Shown in pieces: positions 21,020 through 28,995 of a stretch of 64,000 nucleotides of DNA. Both the position numbers and the translations under genes were made by a program. The stretch is taken from positions 806,001-870,000 of the forward strand of contig NZ_QWDD01000001.1 in the NCBI RefSeq assembly GCF_003722355.1. The letters are read 5' to 3'. Numbering within the stretch: the stretch's first letter is position 1; each line of letters opens with the position of its first letter. The stretch is from Methylocystis hirsuta (GTDB taxonomy: Bacteria > Pseudomonadota > Alphaproteobacteria > Rhizobiales > Beijerinckiaceae). The notes beneath the pieces are model-generated. The model had not been told where the DNA came from, searched no databases, and was given only the letters and a program-made list of their open reading frames with translations.

Positions 21020-21220
21020 ATGAGTGAGATCGACGATCTGAAGGCCGAAATCAAAAAGCTTTCGGCAAAGGCCATGCAGGCCAAAATGGATCTGCATGAT
21101 CTTTCGGAAGAACTGCCGATCAATTGGCCCACTATCCCAGAGGTTGCGCAAAAGGCGCATGAAGCTTTCGGCGAGCTGGAGAAGAAGCGCGCAAAGTTGA
21201 AGTCCCTGGAGACGGTCTAA
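21020..21220 (+). CDS. CCE_0567-type small nif protein (DUF683 family)
   Basis: A 66-residue coiled-coil-like protein (SEIDDLKAEIKKLSAKAMQA, later LPINWPTIPEVAQKAHEAF). Size, order and the LPINW segment fit the small DUF683 protein found between the NifX-associated gene and fdxB. Function unknown. It is 8 bases after the preceding gene. Confidence 0.9.
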   Translation: MSEIDDLKAEIKKLSAKAMQAKMDLHDLSEELPINWPTIPEVAQKAHEAFGELEKKRAKLKSLETV

Positions 21221-21243
21221 CTCGAGAAAGAAAGCATACGGCC

Positions 21244-21543
21244 ATGTCACAAGCGACGCGCGATGGGCGCGATTGGTGTCCAGAATACCTTGTTGCGATC
21301 GATCCCGGCAAATGCATCGGGTGCGGACGCTGTTTCAAGGTGTGCGGTCGCGACGTGATGACGCTGAAAGGTCTGAACGAAGACGGCGAACTGGTTGCGC
21401 TCGACGACGATGAGGACGAAGAAGTCGAAAAGAAAATTATGGTGATGAATGATACCGGCGCCTGCATCGGCTGCGGCGCCTGCGCGCGCGTGTGTCCGAC
21501 CAATTGTCAGACGCATGCGGCGGAAGACGTCGCGCTGGTTTGA
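21244..21543 (+). CDS. fdxB: FdxB, nif-specific ferredoxin III
   Basis: Ferredoxin of 99 residues with CIGCGRCFKVCG and CIGCGACARVCP, separated by an acidic insert (DDDEDEEVEKK). This layout is that of nif-specific ferredoxin III (FdxB). Last gene of the nifHDKENX operon; it converges with a minus-strand operon 55 bases away. Confidence 0.95.
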   Translation: MSQATRDGRDWCPEYLVAIDPGKCIGCGRCFKVCGRDVMTLKGLNEDGELVALDDDEDEEVEKKIMVMNDTGACIGCGACARVCPTNCQTHAAEDVALV

Positions 21544-21545
21544 GT

Positions 21546-21579
21546 AAAAAAATGCGAGCCTCCGTCGAGGAGGCTCGCA
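21546..21579 (-). terminator. intrinsic terminator of the minus-strand operon
   Basis: Perfect 11-bp stem (21553-21563 and 21569-21579) with a 5-base loop. On the minus strand it is followed by seven T (A-run at 21546-21552), the classic intrinsic form. It ends the operon 23561-21599; it may also slow nifHDK read-through from the other side, though no T-run exists there. Confidence 0.85.
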
Positions 21580-21598
21580 CCGCCAAGCCTGAATTGCG

Positions 21599-21915
21599 CT
21601 ACTCGATGCCCTGCTCGCGCGCCTTCCACATGGCGGCGATGCGAAAGCGCTCCGCGATCGCGATCGGATCGGCCAGCATCATCGCCTGAGCGTCGGCGAG
21701 CGCCTTCCTGACGATCGCCGTCTCTTCCGCGTTCAGCGCAACACGGCCGGCCACATGGGTGGCGTCCGGCATGATCGACCAGATTTTACGCTTCGCGGGG
21801 TGCATCTTCACCTCGGTGAGATCGACCGCTTCGAGAACGCCGTCAAGATAGAGCGCAAAGCCTTTCACTTCGAGTTTTCGTCCATCTTCAGTGATCTTCA
21901 CGAGAGTCGTCATCG
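21599..21915 (-). CDS. unknown small protein
   Basis: 105 residues from the ATG at 21915 (a longer frame reaches 21961). It begins MTTLVKITEDGRKLEVKGFA and has a helical C-terminus with ADPIAIAERFRIAAMWKAR. I do not recognise it. Last gene of a minus-strand operon with a sulfurtransferase, and its start abuts the preceding gene's stop exactly. Confidence 0.6.
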
Positions 21916-22179
21916 TCACTCTTCCTGTTGCGCGAGCCAGCCATAGCCGCCCTGATCCCAAAGTTGGGCGAGTAGCTTATCTGCATTCCAATCGGGAAAT
22001 TGGATCTTCATTTCGTCGTAGTCTTTGAGAAAGCGCGCGGCGTCGTCGTCGCGCAATTCGGCGATCATCCCGTCGGCTTTGTTGTGGAGCGTGAAGCGCG
22101 TCCGATCGGCCGCGGCGGAGAGAGCATATTCGTCTCCCGTTTCGAGCTCATGGTCGTCGCGAACGCTCACACGCTGCAC
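21916..22179 (-). CDS. unknown small acidic protein
   Basis: 87 residues, beginning MQRVSVRDDHELETGDEY and ending KLLAQLWDQGGYGWLAQQEE. No domain recognised. It sits 6 bases after the sulfurtransferase gene and directly before the next unknown gene, so it is operonic. Codon use looks like that of its neighbours. Confidence 0.6.
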   Translation of the reverse strand: MQRVSVRDDHELETGDEYALSAAADRTRFTLHNKADGMIAELRDDDAARFLKDYDEMKIQFPDWNADKLLAQLWDQGGYGWLAQQEE

Positions 22180-22185
22180 TCCTTG

Positions 22186-23043
22186 TTATGCCGCGGCCGC
22201 CGCCGCTTGTTCGGCGCGCTCCCACTCCGCCCATGATCCGTCGTAGACTGCGACGTCGGCCCGCCCGAGGAGATAGAGCGCCAAGGCGCCCATGCAGGAC
22301 GTCATGCCCGACGCACAGGTGGTCACGATCGGCTTGCCAAGATCGACCCCGGCAGTTTCGAATCGCGCGCGCAACGCCTGGGCGTCGAGGAGTACGCCGG
22401 TCTGCGCATCGACCAGATCGGCCCAAGGCACGTTCACGGCGCCCGGCATATGGCCGAGTTTCTTGAAGGGAAACACGTCGGCTTGCGAGCCGTCGAATTT
22501 GCCCGGCCCGCGCGCATCGACGATCTGTTCTCCGCCATTCGCGACAACGCTCTTCATTTGATCGAAACTGCAGACGAGTTCAGGCCTGAACTTTGCCGTG
22601 AAGGTCTTGGGTTCCGGACGCACCGGCGACATTTCCGCTGGATGTTTGGCGGCGACCCATTGGTTGAATCCGCCGTCGAGCATCGCGACATTGTCATAGC
22701 CGAAAACGCGGAACATCCACCACACGCGCGCCGCCGCCGAACCGCCGAAGAGCCGGTCGTAGACGATCACGCGATCGCCGTCCCCGATGCCGAGCAGTCC
22801 GACCTTTTTGGCGAAATCCGCTTCATTCGGCAGCATGTGCGGCAGATCGGAGTTCGGATCGGCGATGTGGTCGATGTCGAAATGGACGGAGCCCGGCAAA
22901 TGCCGGCCGCGATATTGATTGCGGCCGTCGAGATTGGTGCTCGGATGATGCCAGGTGCAGTCGAGAATGCGAATGTCGCCGTCGCTCAGATGCTCGGCTA
23001 GCCATGCCGCGCTGACGAGCGCGCCGGTCAGGGGTTCAGCCAT
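22186..23043 (-). CDS. thiosulfate/3-mercaptopyruvate sulfurtransferase
   Basis: Two-domain rhodanese of 285 residues. The N-terminal inactive domain includes RILDCTWHHP and GSVHFDIDHIAD; the C-terminal domain has the active loop CASGMTSCMGALAL near residue 238, where the first Cys would carry persulfide. The family loop is CG[S/T]GVTA in mercaptopyruvate enzymes and CRxGxT in thiosulfate enzymes, so this is closer to the former. Placed beside the nif operon it may supply sulfane sulfur for clusters (inference). Confidence 0.9.
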   Translation of the reverse strand: MAEPLTGALVSAAWLAEHLSDGDIRILDCTWHHPSTNLDGRNQYRGRHLPGSVHFDIDHIADPNSDLPHMLPNEADFAKKVGLLGIGDGDRVIVYDRLFGGSAAARVWWMFRVFGYDNVAMLDGGFNQWVAAKHPAEMSPVRPEPKTFTAKFRPELVCSFDQMKSVVANGGEQIVDARGPGKFDGSQADVFPFKKLGHMPGAVNVPWADLVDAQTGVLLDAQALRARFETAGVDLGKPIVTTCASGMTSCMGALALYLLGRADVAVYDGSWAEWERAEQAAAAAA

Positions 23044-23093
23044 CGGTCGGACCTCTTGTCTGCAAGTTCACAATAGTCGCGCGTCGCCATGCG

Positions 23094-23561
23094 TCACGGG
23101 GCGACGGGAAGCGGATAGCCGGAGCGCGGACGCGTGCCGTAATAGTCGGGCCGCTCTGGCCAATCGCCCTGCTTGATGGTGAATTTGACCACCTTCACCG
23201 GGGCGCCGGGCGAGCAGGAGACCTCGGCGAATTTGATTTCACGATCGCCGCTGCCGGCGGAAAAATCCGCGACCACCGTGCCGTCGGCCTTGCGGGCGCG
23301 CGCAAATCCGGGCGTGCCGGTCGTGGACGCCGGAACGGACTCGGCGACGAACAAGGGCGTCTCAACGCCGTCGGTGGAGGGACCAAACGCCGGCGAGGCG
23401 AACGTAAAGGCCGCCAGCACGCCACTGCGGTCGACCGCTATGTTCGCTGTCGCGGGGCGCGCGACGGAGTAGACGGTCAACGTGCCGCCGCTCAGCAATT
23501 CCTTCAACTCGTCCGGCGCGCAGTTGGCGAATTCGTTGGCCAGATTCATCTTCGACTCCAT
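23094..23561 (-). CDS. unknown protein, first gene of minus-strand operon
   Basis: 155 residues (or 151 from a second Met at 23549). Rich in small residues and beta-type sequence, with a mid segment GVETPLFVAESVPASTTGTP and a Pro-rich end. I do not recognise the family. A sigma54-like promoter with a perfect -24 element lies 26 bases upstream on the same strand, so it and the sulfurtransferase may be co-induced with nif. Confidence 0.55.
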   Translation of the reverse strand: MESKMNLANEFANCAPDELKELLSGGTLTVYSVARPATANIAVDRSGVLAAFTFASPAFGPSTDGVETPLFVAESVPASTTGTPGFARARKADGTVVADFSAGSGDREIKFAEVSCSPGAPVKVVKFTIKQGDWPERPDYYGTRPRSGYPLPVAP

Positions 23562-23586
23562 AGCTGTGCAACTCCAGCCGGGAGGT

Positions 23587-23601
23587 TCAAGTTTCGTGCC
23601 A
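23587..23601 (-). promoter_or_regulatory. sigma54-like promoter, minus strand
   Basis: Read on the minus strand, TGGCACG-AAAC-TTGA: perfect -24, -12 with GA instead of GC, as at 2874-2888. Transcription would start about 15 bases before the ATG at 23561. I found no activator site next to it. Confidence 0.45.
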
Positions 23602-23693
23602 TGACGTCCGATAGCTCAGCCGTTCGCGCGTCGCCGAGAATCTTGCACAGTAATTGCTATCCCCTGCATCGAACAGGGAGCGGACGACGCATC

Positions 23694-25301
23694 ATGTTGG
23701 ACGTGGCGATCATCGGCGGCGGTCTATGCGGTTTGGCGCTGGCGCGAAAGCTCCACCTGCGCGGACGAGAGGTTGCGATCTTCGAGGCGCGCGATCGGCT
23801 TGGCGGGCGCATTCTCACGGCGCCGCGCGGCGACGGCGGCGGCTTGGACCTCGGCCCGACGTGGTTTTGGCCGAAGACGCAGCCGCTGATCGCGCAACTC
23901 GTCAAAGAACTCGCGCTTCCGGACTTCGCGCAGCATGACGAAGGCGCCGTGCTGCATTTGCGCGAGGCCGAAAAAAGCGCTGAACGCATCGAAGACAAGC
24001 GCCTCTATGACGATGCACGGCGTCTGCATGGCGGGATGGCGATCCTGGTGGAGGCTTTGGCCCGCGCATTGCCGGCATCCGCCGTGCATCTCGGTCACGA
24101 ACTGGCGAGCCTGCGCGATTGCGGCGACCATGTGACGCTCGCTTTCAAGACCGGCGAAGAACCCATGGAGATTGCGGCGCGCCGCGTCGTTCTCGCTCTG
24201 CCGCCGCGCTTGCTGCGCGAGACCGTTCGCTTCACGCCGCCGTTCGACGAGGCGACGGACCAAGCCATGCTTGGCGCCGAGACCTGGATGGCGGCGCAGG
24301 CGAAGGTTGCAATGGAATATCGCGACGCCTTTTGGCGCGAGCAGAGTCTCTCCGGCTCCGCTTTCGTCACTCATGAGCAAGCCGTGATCGGCGAAATCTT
24401 CGACGCCTGCGACTTGGCGGCGGGTCTTCATGCGCTCGGCGGCTTTGTCGCCCTGGACGCCGACTTGCGCGAGGCCTTCGGCGTGGGTCTGCCGGTGTTG
24501 CTCGAGAGTCAAATCTGCAATGTCTTCGCTCGCAATGTCGAACCATTGCACATTCACTATCAGGATTGGGCGAAGGAGCGACTGACGTGCAGCGCGGTCG
24601 ACCGCGCGCAGCAGGGCGGCGACGGTTCGCACGACGTGGCGAATCCTCTGTTGCGCCAGGCGCTCTGGGACAAGAAGCTGTTTCTCGGCGGCTCGGAAAC
24701 CGCGGCGCGCAACGCCGGCTATCTGGAAGGCGCTTTGGACGCCGTGAGACGCATCGAGCGCGCCTTGGCGGCGCTCGAGGCGAAAAAGGCGCCCTCCGGC
24801 GACGCCCTCTTCGACGATATGCCGGTGAACGAGGCGAGTCTGGCGCGTTTTTCCGCTTGGGTGGACGCTCGCACCGACGAGGTTTTCGAAAATTATCGCC
24901 GGCGGCTCAACCGCGCCCTGGCGTCGCAAGAGCGCGACAATCTCACGCAGGCAGCTGTGCTCGGGGCGATGGAAGAGGTGTTCCAACAGGCGCTGAGCGT
25001 GTTGGCGACGCTTCCCTTCGACATGGACGACGTCGTGATCGAACGCGGCCGCACGGCGCTGACGCCGCGCATCCAAAAACCTTTTGGCGACTTGCTGCAG
25101 TCGATCATGGACGACGTGGTCGCCTTCAACCAGACGTCCTGCGCCCTTTCCAACTTCCCGGGCGAACATAAATTGTCTCAGGACTACACTCGGGTCATCA
25201 TGCAGGACATTGCCGTGGCCTGGCGGGAATTTTCGCTTGCGGCGAATGGACTGTTGCTGGCGAAGCGGCGCGAAGCGCAGGAGCAGGAGATGTCGCGATG
25301 A
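23694..25301 (+). CDS. FAD-dependent amine-oxidase-like protein with helical C-terminus
   Basis: 535 residues from the ATG at 23694 (frame open from 23601). N-terminal dinucleotide motif AIIGGGLCGLALARKL and FEARDRLGGRI mark a flavin amine oxidase fold; FLGGSETAARNAGYLEGALDAV is the C-terminal FAD motif of that fold. After about residue 385 follows a 150-residue helical region unlike amine oxidases, ending in a Gln/Glu-rich tail. It overlaps the next Rieske gene by 4 bases (ATGA), so the two are probably translated together. Substrate unknown. Confidence 0.8.
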   Translation: MLDVAIIGGGLCGLALARKLHLRGREVAIFEARDRLGGRILTAPRGDGGGLDLGPTWFWPKTQPLIAQLVKELALPDFAQHDEGAVLHLREAEKSAERIEDKRLYDDARRLHGGMAILVEALARALPASAVHLGHELASLRDCGDHVTLAFKTGEEPMEIAARRVVLALPPRLLRETVRFTPPFDEATDQAMLGAETWMAAQAKVAMEYRDAFWREQSLSGSAFVTHEQAVIGEIFDACDLAAGLHALGGFVALDADLREAFGVGLPVLLESQICNVFARNVEPLHIHYQDWAKERLTCSAVDRAQQGGDGSHDVANPLLRQALWDKKLFLGGSETAARNAGYLEGALDAVRRIERALAALEAKKAPSGDALFDDMPVNEASLARFSAWVDARTDEVFENYRRRLNRALASQERDNLTQAAVLGAMEEVFQQALSVLATLPFDMDDVVIERGRTALTPRIQKPFGDLLQSIMDDVVAFNQTSCALSNFPGEHKLSQDYTRVIMQDIAVAWREFSLAANGLLLAKRREAQEQEMSR

Positions 25302-25744
25302 GCGAGCAGGGTACGACGATCGAGCGGGACGAGGCGGCGCCGGACGTCGTCGTCTACGCCTTTTGCGCGATGAGCGACATTCCGAGCCAGAAGGCGCGCG
25401 GCTTCAATCTCGTGCGGCTCGACGACAACGGCGAGGAGAAGCCGTTTCCGATCGTCGTCGTGCGCTGGGGCAAGCAAGTGTTCGGCTATCTCAACAAATG
25501 CCCGCACGACGGCGTCAATCTCGATTGGGAGCGAAATACGTTCCTCGAACCTAATTTCGGCCTGCGCTTGATGTGCGGCAAGCACGGCGCGCTGTTTGAA
25601 CTTGGCACCGGCATGTGCATTGAGGGCCCGTGCAAGGGACGCGGCCTCGTTCCGGTCGATCTCGTGGTCGTCGACAACGATATTTGCGTCGTCGGCGTCA
25701 AACTAGCTGAGGATATCGACGAAGACGCCGAGGAAGGGGAATGA
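25298..25744 (+). CDS. Rieske-type [2Fe-2S] protein 1
   Basis: 148 residues with the Rieske pattern CPHDG and CGKHGALF, giving the two Cys and two His ligands, then GTGMCIEGPCKGRGLVPV. The tail is acidic (EDIDEDAEEGE). It is coupled to the upstream flavoprotein by a 4-base overlap, which suggests a flavin-to-Rieske electron path (inference). Similar Rieske proteins are at 33826 and 36194, sharing the C-terminal acidic tail. Confidence 0.88.
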   Translation: MSEQGTTIERDEAAPDVVVYAFCAMSDIPSQKARGFNLVRLDDNGEEKPFPIVVVRWGKQVFGYLNKCPHDGVNLDWERNTFLEPNFGLRLMCGKHGALFELGTGMCIEGPCKGRGLVPVDLVVVDNDICVVGVKLAEDIDEDAEEGE

Positions 25745-25945
25745 AGCGGGCGTGATCCGTCTCCGCCTCGGGCTTCCACCGAGCGGAAAGTTCCCGCCGA
25801 TGCGCGAAGCTGGGCAGGGCAAAGGCCGCGATTCCCGCGGCGTCCTCTCAACCTCGCGATTGAAACGGTCCCTGGCGCGCGCCTCTCGCGCCCGGCTCAA
25901 CGTCCTTGCGGCGCGCTCTAGCGCAGCGGACCGGAGCGGCAGGTC

Positions 25946-25980
25946 GCCGGGGCCGCCGGCTTAAGCCGCCGACCCCCGGC
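25946..25980. terminator. possible bidirectional terminator
   Basis: Imperfect GC-rich inverted repeat centred on TTAA between convergent genes ending at 25744 and 25998. No clear T-run on either side, so support is limited to position and symmetry. The rest of the 253-base gap shows no gene. Confidence 0.35.
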
Positions 25981-25997
25981 TCCATGGCGTGAGCGTG

Positions 25998-26588
25998 TCA
26001 AACCGGACGGTTTTCGTTGCGGTTCTTGACGGGCTCCATGCGCTCGACGCCCTGCTGATAGGCGATGACTTCGTAAGCGTCGTTGAACTTCAGCGCGGTG
26101 TCGAGAAGAACATCAAGCTTGCCGCCGGTGTCGAGTTTCTTGATGTCGTTCTTGTCGACCATGGCGAGATCCATCATCTCCTTCCACACCGTCGACTCGT
26201 CGCAAGGCAGCACGTTGTAGGTGATCTCGCCGAGCTTGACGCGGAACTTCGCCAGCAGGTCGACATTGTTGCAGAACATGAAGTAAGCGCCAGTCGGCGA
26301 GAGAAGATCGCCGATCACTTCGTGGGCCGTTTCGAGATAGGCGAAATTATGCAGATAGCCGGCGAGGATCGGGATCGTCGCTTCGCCTTCGTTCGCGAAG
26401 GTCAGCACCTGCTCGATGGAAAAATCCGGCGGACGCTTTTCGTCGGCGAGCTGCTCCTGAAATTTGAGCGCGATATCGCCCCGAAAACCGAAACGTCCCG
26501 GCTTACCGGTCGGCCCCTTAAGCACTGCGTTGAGCAGGCGGCCCTCCCGATCCAGCCGAGCAAGGGCAGTCTTCTCAATTTGAGTCAT
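25998..26588 (-). CDS. unknown nif-linked protein
   Basis: 196 residues from the Met at 26588, starting MTQIEKTALARLDREGRLL. Segments of note: GRFGFRGDIALKFQEQLADE and YFMFCNNVDLLAKFRVKLGE. I do not recognise a domain. It is transcribed away from the A-type carrier gene at 26855; a weak sigma54 motif and a central NifA site lie between them, which suggests it is a nif-regulon member. Confidence 0.6.
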   Translation of the reverse strand: MTQIEKTALARLDREGRLLNAVLKGPTGKPGRFGFRGDIALKFQEQLADEKRPPDFSIEQVLTFANEGEATIPILAGYLHNFAYLETAHEVIGDLLSPTGAYFMFCNNVDLLAKFRVKLGEITYNVLPCDESTVWKEMMDLAMVDKNDIKKLDTGGKLDVLLDTALKFNDAYEVIAYQQGVERMEPVKNRNENRPV

Positions 26589-26657
26589 CGACAGTTCTCC
26601 GCTTTGCAATCCGTACCCAGCATCCGCGCGGGGGATCCTTCGTCACGCCGCGCCTCA

Positions 26658-26673
26658 TGCAAAAACTTCGCCG
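26658..26673 (-). promoter_or_regulatory. sigma54-like promoter, minus strand
   Basis: Minus-strand CGGCGAA-GTTT-TTGCA: perfect -12, weak -24 but with GG at correct spacing. It lies 70 bases before the gene at 26588 and about 60 bases from the NifA site at 26734-26749, which would be shared with the plus-strand promoter. Confidence 0.4.
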
Positions 26674-26733
26674 GAGTTTCGACGCGTCGATAGGGCGATT
26701 GGCGCGACGGAAGCGACAGGGGGCGGTGGGCAA

Positions 26734-26749
26734 TGTGCGAAACATGACA
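26734..26749. promoter_or_regulatory. NifA upstream activator site, divergent
   Basis: Exact TGT-N10-ACA in the gap between divergent genes. It is 52 bases from the strong plus-strand promoter and about 60 from the minus-strand one. The motif is symmetrical and could serve both. Confidence 0.65.
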
Positions 26750-26799
26750 AAACCGCGCGAAATTTCGGGGCTCCCGGGCTGTTTAGCGCTCGATTGTCG

Positions 26800-26815
26800 C
26801 GGCACGTGAATTGCT
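26800..26815 (+). promoter_or_regulatory. sigma54 promoter of iscA-nfu-nifS operon
   Basis: CGGCACG-TGAA-TTGCT, one mismatch from consensus, with a NifA site upstream. Drives the A-type carrier, Nfu-like, nifS, nifT and SIR2-like genes. Confidence 0.8.
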
Positions 26816-26854
26816 TTGAATGAGCCAGCCGCATTTGGATACTGGAAGAGCGAC

Positions 26855-27175
26855 ATGATCAACCTGACCGACAGCGCCCTAAATGCAGTGCAGACGGCTA
26901 TTTCCAGCGCCGCCGATCCCGTCGATGGGCTGAGAATCATGGTGGAGGCCGGCGGCTGCGCTGGCTATCAGTACAAAATGGGCCTCGTGCGCGAAGCCAG
27001 TCCCGACGACACGGTGATTGAGCGCAGCGGGGTCAAGGTGTTCATTGACAACACCAGCCACGAACTCCTGACGGGCACGACCATCGACTATGTCGTCGCG
27101 GTGCAGGGCTCGGGTTTCACCTTCGACAATCCGAACGCGCAATCGAGCTGCTCCTGCGGCAAGTCTTTCGGATAA
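26855..27175 (+). CDS. A-type Fe-S carrier (IscA/HesB family)
   Basis: 106 residues from the ATG at 26855. First Cys in EAGGCAGYQY, then the C-terminal SCSCGKSF, so all three ligands of A-type carriers are present. The family receives [4Fe-4S] or [2Fe-2S] clusters from scaffolds and passes them to targets. It is first in the operon with an Nfu-type protein and nifS, a nitrogenase-dedicated Fe-S set. Confidence 0.93.
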   Translation: MINLTDSALNAVQTAISSAADPVDGLRIMVEAGGCAGYQYKMGLVREASPDDTVIERSGVKVFIDNTSHELLTGTTIDYVVAVQGSGFTFDNPNAQSSCSCGKSFG

Positions 27176-27239
27176 TTTCGGCCCGACTTCACAATTCATG
27201 AGAGCGCGTCCGCGGGACTGCGTTGCGGAGGACGAAGCT

Positions 27240-27539
27240 ATGCTGCACGACGATCAGAAGAACGAAGAGGCGGGCCAGCTCGAAACGGCTCTGTCGCCGG
27301 AGCGGGAGCAAGTCATTCGCGCCGTCATCGACGAGATTCGTCCTAATCTGCGCCGCGACGGCGGCGATTGTGAGCTGATCGAGATCTGCGGCAACAAAAT
27401 CATGGTGCGACTTACTGGCGCCTGCGTGCTCTGCAAGTTGAGCAGCGCGACGCTCGAGGGCATCCAGGCCAAGCTGATCGAAGAGCTTGGCGAATTCGTG
27501 CGGCTCGTGCCTGTGCCGGGTGCTGCGGCGCGTCTTTGA
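27240..27539 (+). CDS. Nfu-type protein (NifU C-terminal domain only)
   Basis: 99 residues; ATG at 27240 follows GGAGG. It matches the NifU C-terminal domain: RPNLRRDGGDCELIEI and GACVLCKLSSATLEGI with the CxxC cluster site. The scaffold domain and central [2Fe-2S] domain of full NifU are absent, and no such gene occurs in the window. It lies 12 bases before nifS. It probably acts as a cluster carrier for nitrogenase proteins. Confidence 0.93.
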   Translation: MLHDDQKNEEAGQLETALSPEREQVIRAVIDEIRPNLRRDGGDCELIEICGNKIMVRLTGACVLCKLSSATLEGIQAKLIEELGEFVRLVPVPGAAARL

Positions 27540-27551
27540 GCGAGAGTGTCG

Positions 27552-28739
27552 ATGCGGCGCGTCTATCTCGACAATAACGCGACGACGCGCACCGACCCTG
27601 AGGTCGTGGCGAAGATGCTGCCGTTTTTCAGCGAGGAATTTGGCAACGCTTCGTCATCGCACGGCTTCGGCGTCGAGGTCTCGGGCGCGGTCCGGGAGGC
27701 GCGGCGCAGCGTACAGGCGCTGCTCGGCGCGGCGCATGATCACGAGATCGTGTTCACCTCAGGCGGTACGGAATCCGACAATGCGGCGATCTTGGCCGGG
27801 CTCGCGGCGCGCGAGGGTCGCGACGAGATCGTGACCACCGCCGTCGAGCACCCCGCGATCCTGTCGCTTGTCGAACATCTGCAAAAGACTCGTGGCGTCA
27901 GCGTCCACCTCATTGGCGTCGATGCGCGCGGGCGCATCGATCTCGACGCCTTTCGCGCGGCGCTGGGCCCGAAGACCGCGATCGTCTCGGCGATGTGGGC
28001 GAACAATGAAACCGGCACGCTGTTTCCCGTGGAGGAATTGGCGCGTCTGGCGCATGAGGCGGGCGCTTTATTTCATACTGACGCCGTGCAGGCGGTTGGC
28101 AAGATTCCGATTGATCTGAAATCGACACAGATCGATTTCCTTTCGCTGTCCGGGCACAAGCTGCACGGCCCGAAGGGAATCGGCGCGCTCTATGTGCGTA
28201 AGGGAACGAAATTCGCTCCGTTCCTTCGCGGCGGCCATCAGGAACGGGCGCGCCGCGGCGGGACGGAGAATACGCCTGGGATCATCGGACTTGGCGCCGC
28301 CGCCGAATTGGCGCGAATGCGCCTGCACGAAGACGCCGTCCATATCGCGGCCTTGCGTGACAGGCTCGAAGCCGGCGTGACGCAGCGGATCGGCCAGTGT
28401 CAGGTTTCCGGCGACGTCGACAATCGGCTCGTCAACACATCCAACATCGCCTTTTCCGATATCGAAGGCGAAGCGGTGCTGACGCATTTGGATCGCGCTG
28501 GCATCGCCGCCTCGACCGGCTCGGCCTGCACAGCGGGATCGACCGAGCCTTCGCATGTGCTGCGCGCGATGAATGTGCCGGAAGAGGCGTTGCATGGCGC
28601 GATACGCTTCTCTCTGTCGCGAGAAAACACGATTGAAGAGATCGACGATGTTCTGGAGACGCTGCCCGGCATCGTCGCCAAGTTAAGGGAAATCGCGCGG
28701 GCCTCGCGCCATACGGAAGCGCAGCTGCTCACGAACTAG
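27552..28739 (+). CDS. nifS: NifS, cysteine desulfurase
   Basis: 395 residues from the ATG at 27552 (a GTG two codons earlier is possible). PLP enzyme: VYLDNNATTRTDP at the N-terminus, SLSGHKLHGPKG with the Schiff-base Lys, and TGSACTAGS with the catalytic Cys. It supplies sulfur for Fe-S clusters. Class I NifS type, distinct from the decayed SufS at 7522. Followed by nifT. Confidence 0.96.
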   Translation: MRRVYLDNNATTRTDPEVVAKMLPFFSEEFGNASSSHGFGVEVSGAVREARRSVQALLGAAHDHEIVFTSGGTESDNAAILAGLAAREGRDEIVTTAVEHPAILSLVEHLQKTRGVSVHLIGVDARGRIDLDAFRAALGPKTAIVSAMWANNETGTLFPVEELARLAHEAGALFHTDAVQAVGKIPIDLKSTQIDFLSLSGHKLHGPKGIGALYVRKGTKFAPFLRGGHQERARRGGTENTPGIIGLGAAAELARMRLHEDAVHIAALRDRLEAGVTQRIGQCQVSGDVDNRLVNTSNIAFSDIEGEAVLTHLDRAGIAASTGSACTAGSTEPSHVLRAMNVPEEALHGAIRFSLSRENTIEEIDDVLETLPGIVAKLREIARASRHTEAQLLTN

Positions 28740-28775
28740 CGCGGGCGCGATGACCGCGCCAAAGGAGTCGATGTA

Positions 28776-28991
28776 ATGAAGATCATGATCCGCCGTTCGC
28801 CAGAGACCGGCTTGTCGATCTACGTCCCCAAAAAAGACCTGGAAGAGCCGATCGTTGAAACCGAGCACGAGAGTTTGTGGGGCGGCTGGATCAAGATCGC
28901 CAACGGCTGGGTTCTCGATCTTCCCGAAATGGCGGCCGGCACTTCGCTTCCGATAACGGTCAATGCGCGCAAGCGCGGCGAAGGGGAGTGA
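28776..28991 (+). CDS. nifT: NifT/FixU
   Basis: 71 residues, beginning MKIMIRRSPETGLSIYVPKK and containing WGGWIKIANGWVLDLPEM, the typical NifT/FixU sequence. Small beta protein of unknown biochemical role, conserved in nif operons. Four bases before the SIR2-like gene. Confidence 0.95.
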   Translation: MKIMIRRSPETGLSIYVPKKDLEEPIVETEHESLWGGWIKIANGWVLDLPEMAAGTSLPITVNARKRGEGE

Positions 28992-28995
28992 AGCG

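Noticed and set aside
25745..25997. Possible short gene between the Rieske 1 gene and the minus-strand gene at 25998
   Set aside because: Frames on both strands are Arg/Ser/Pro-rich without features; only an imperfect hairpin is supported.
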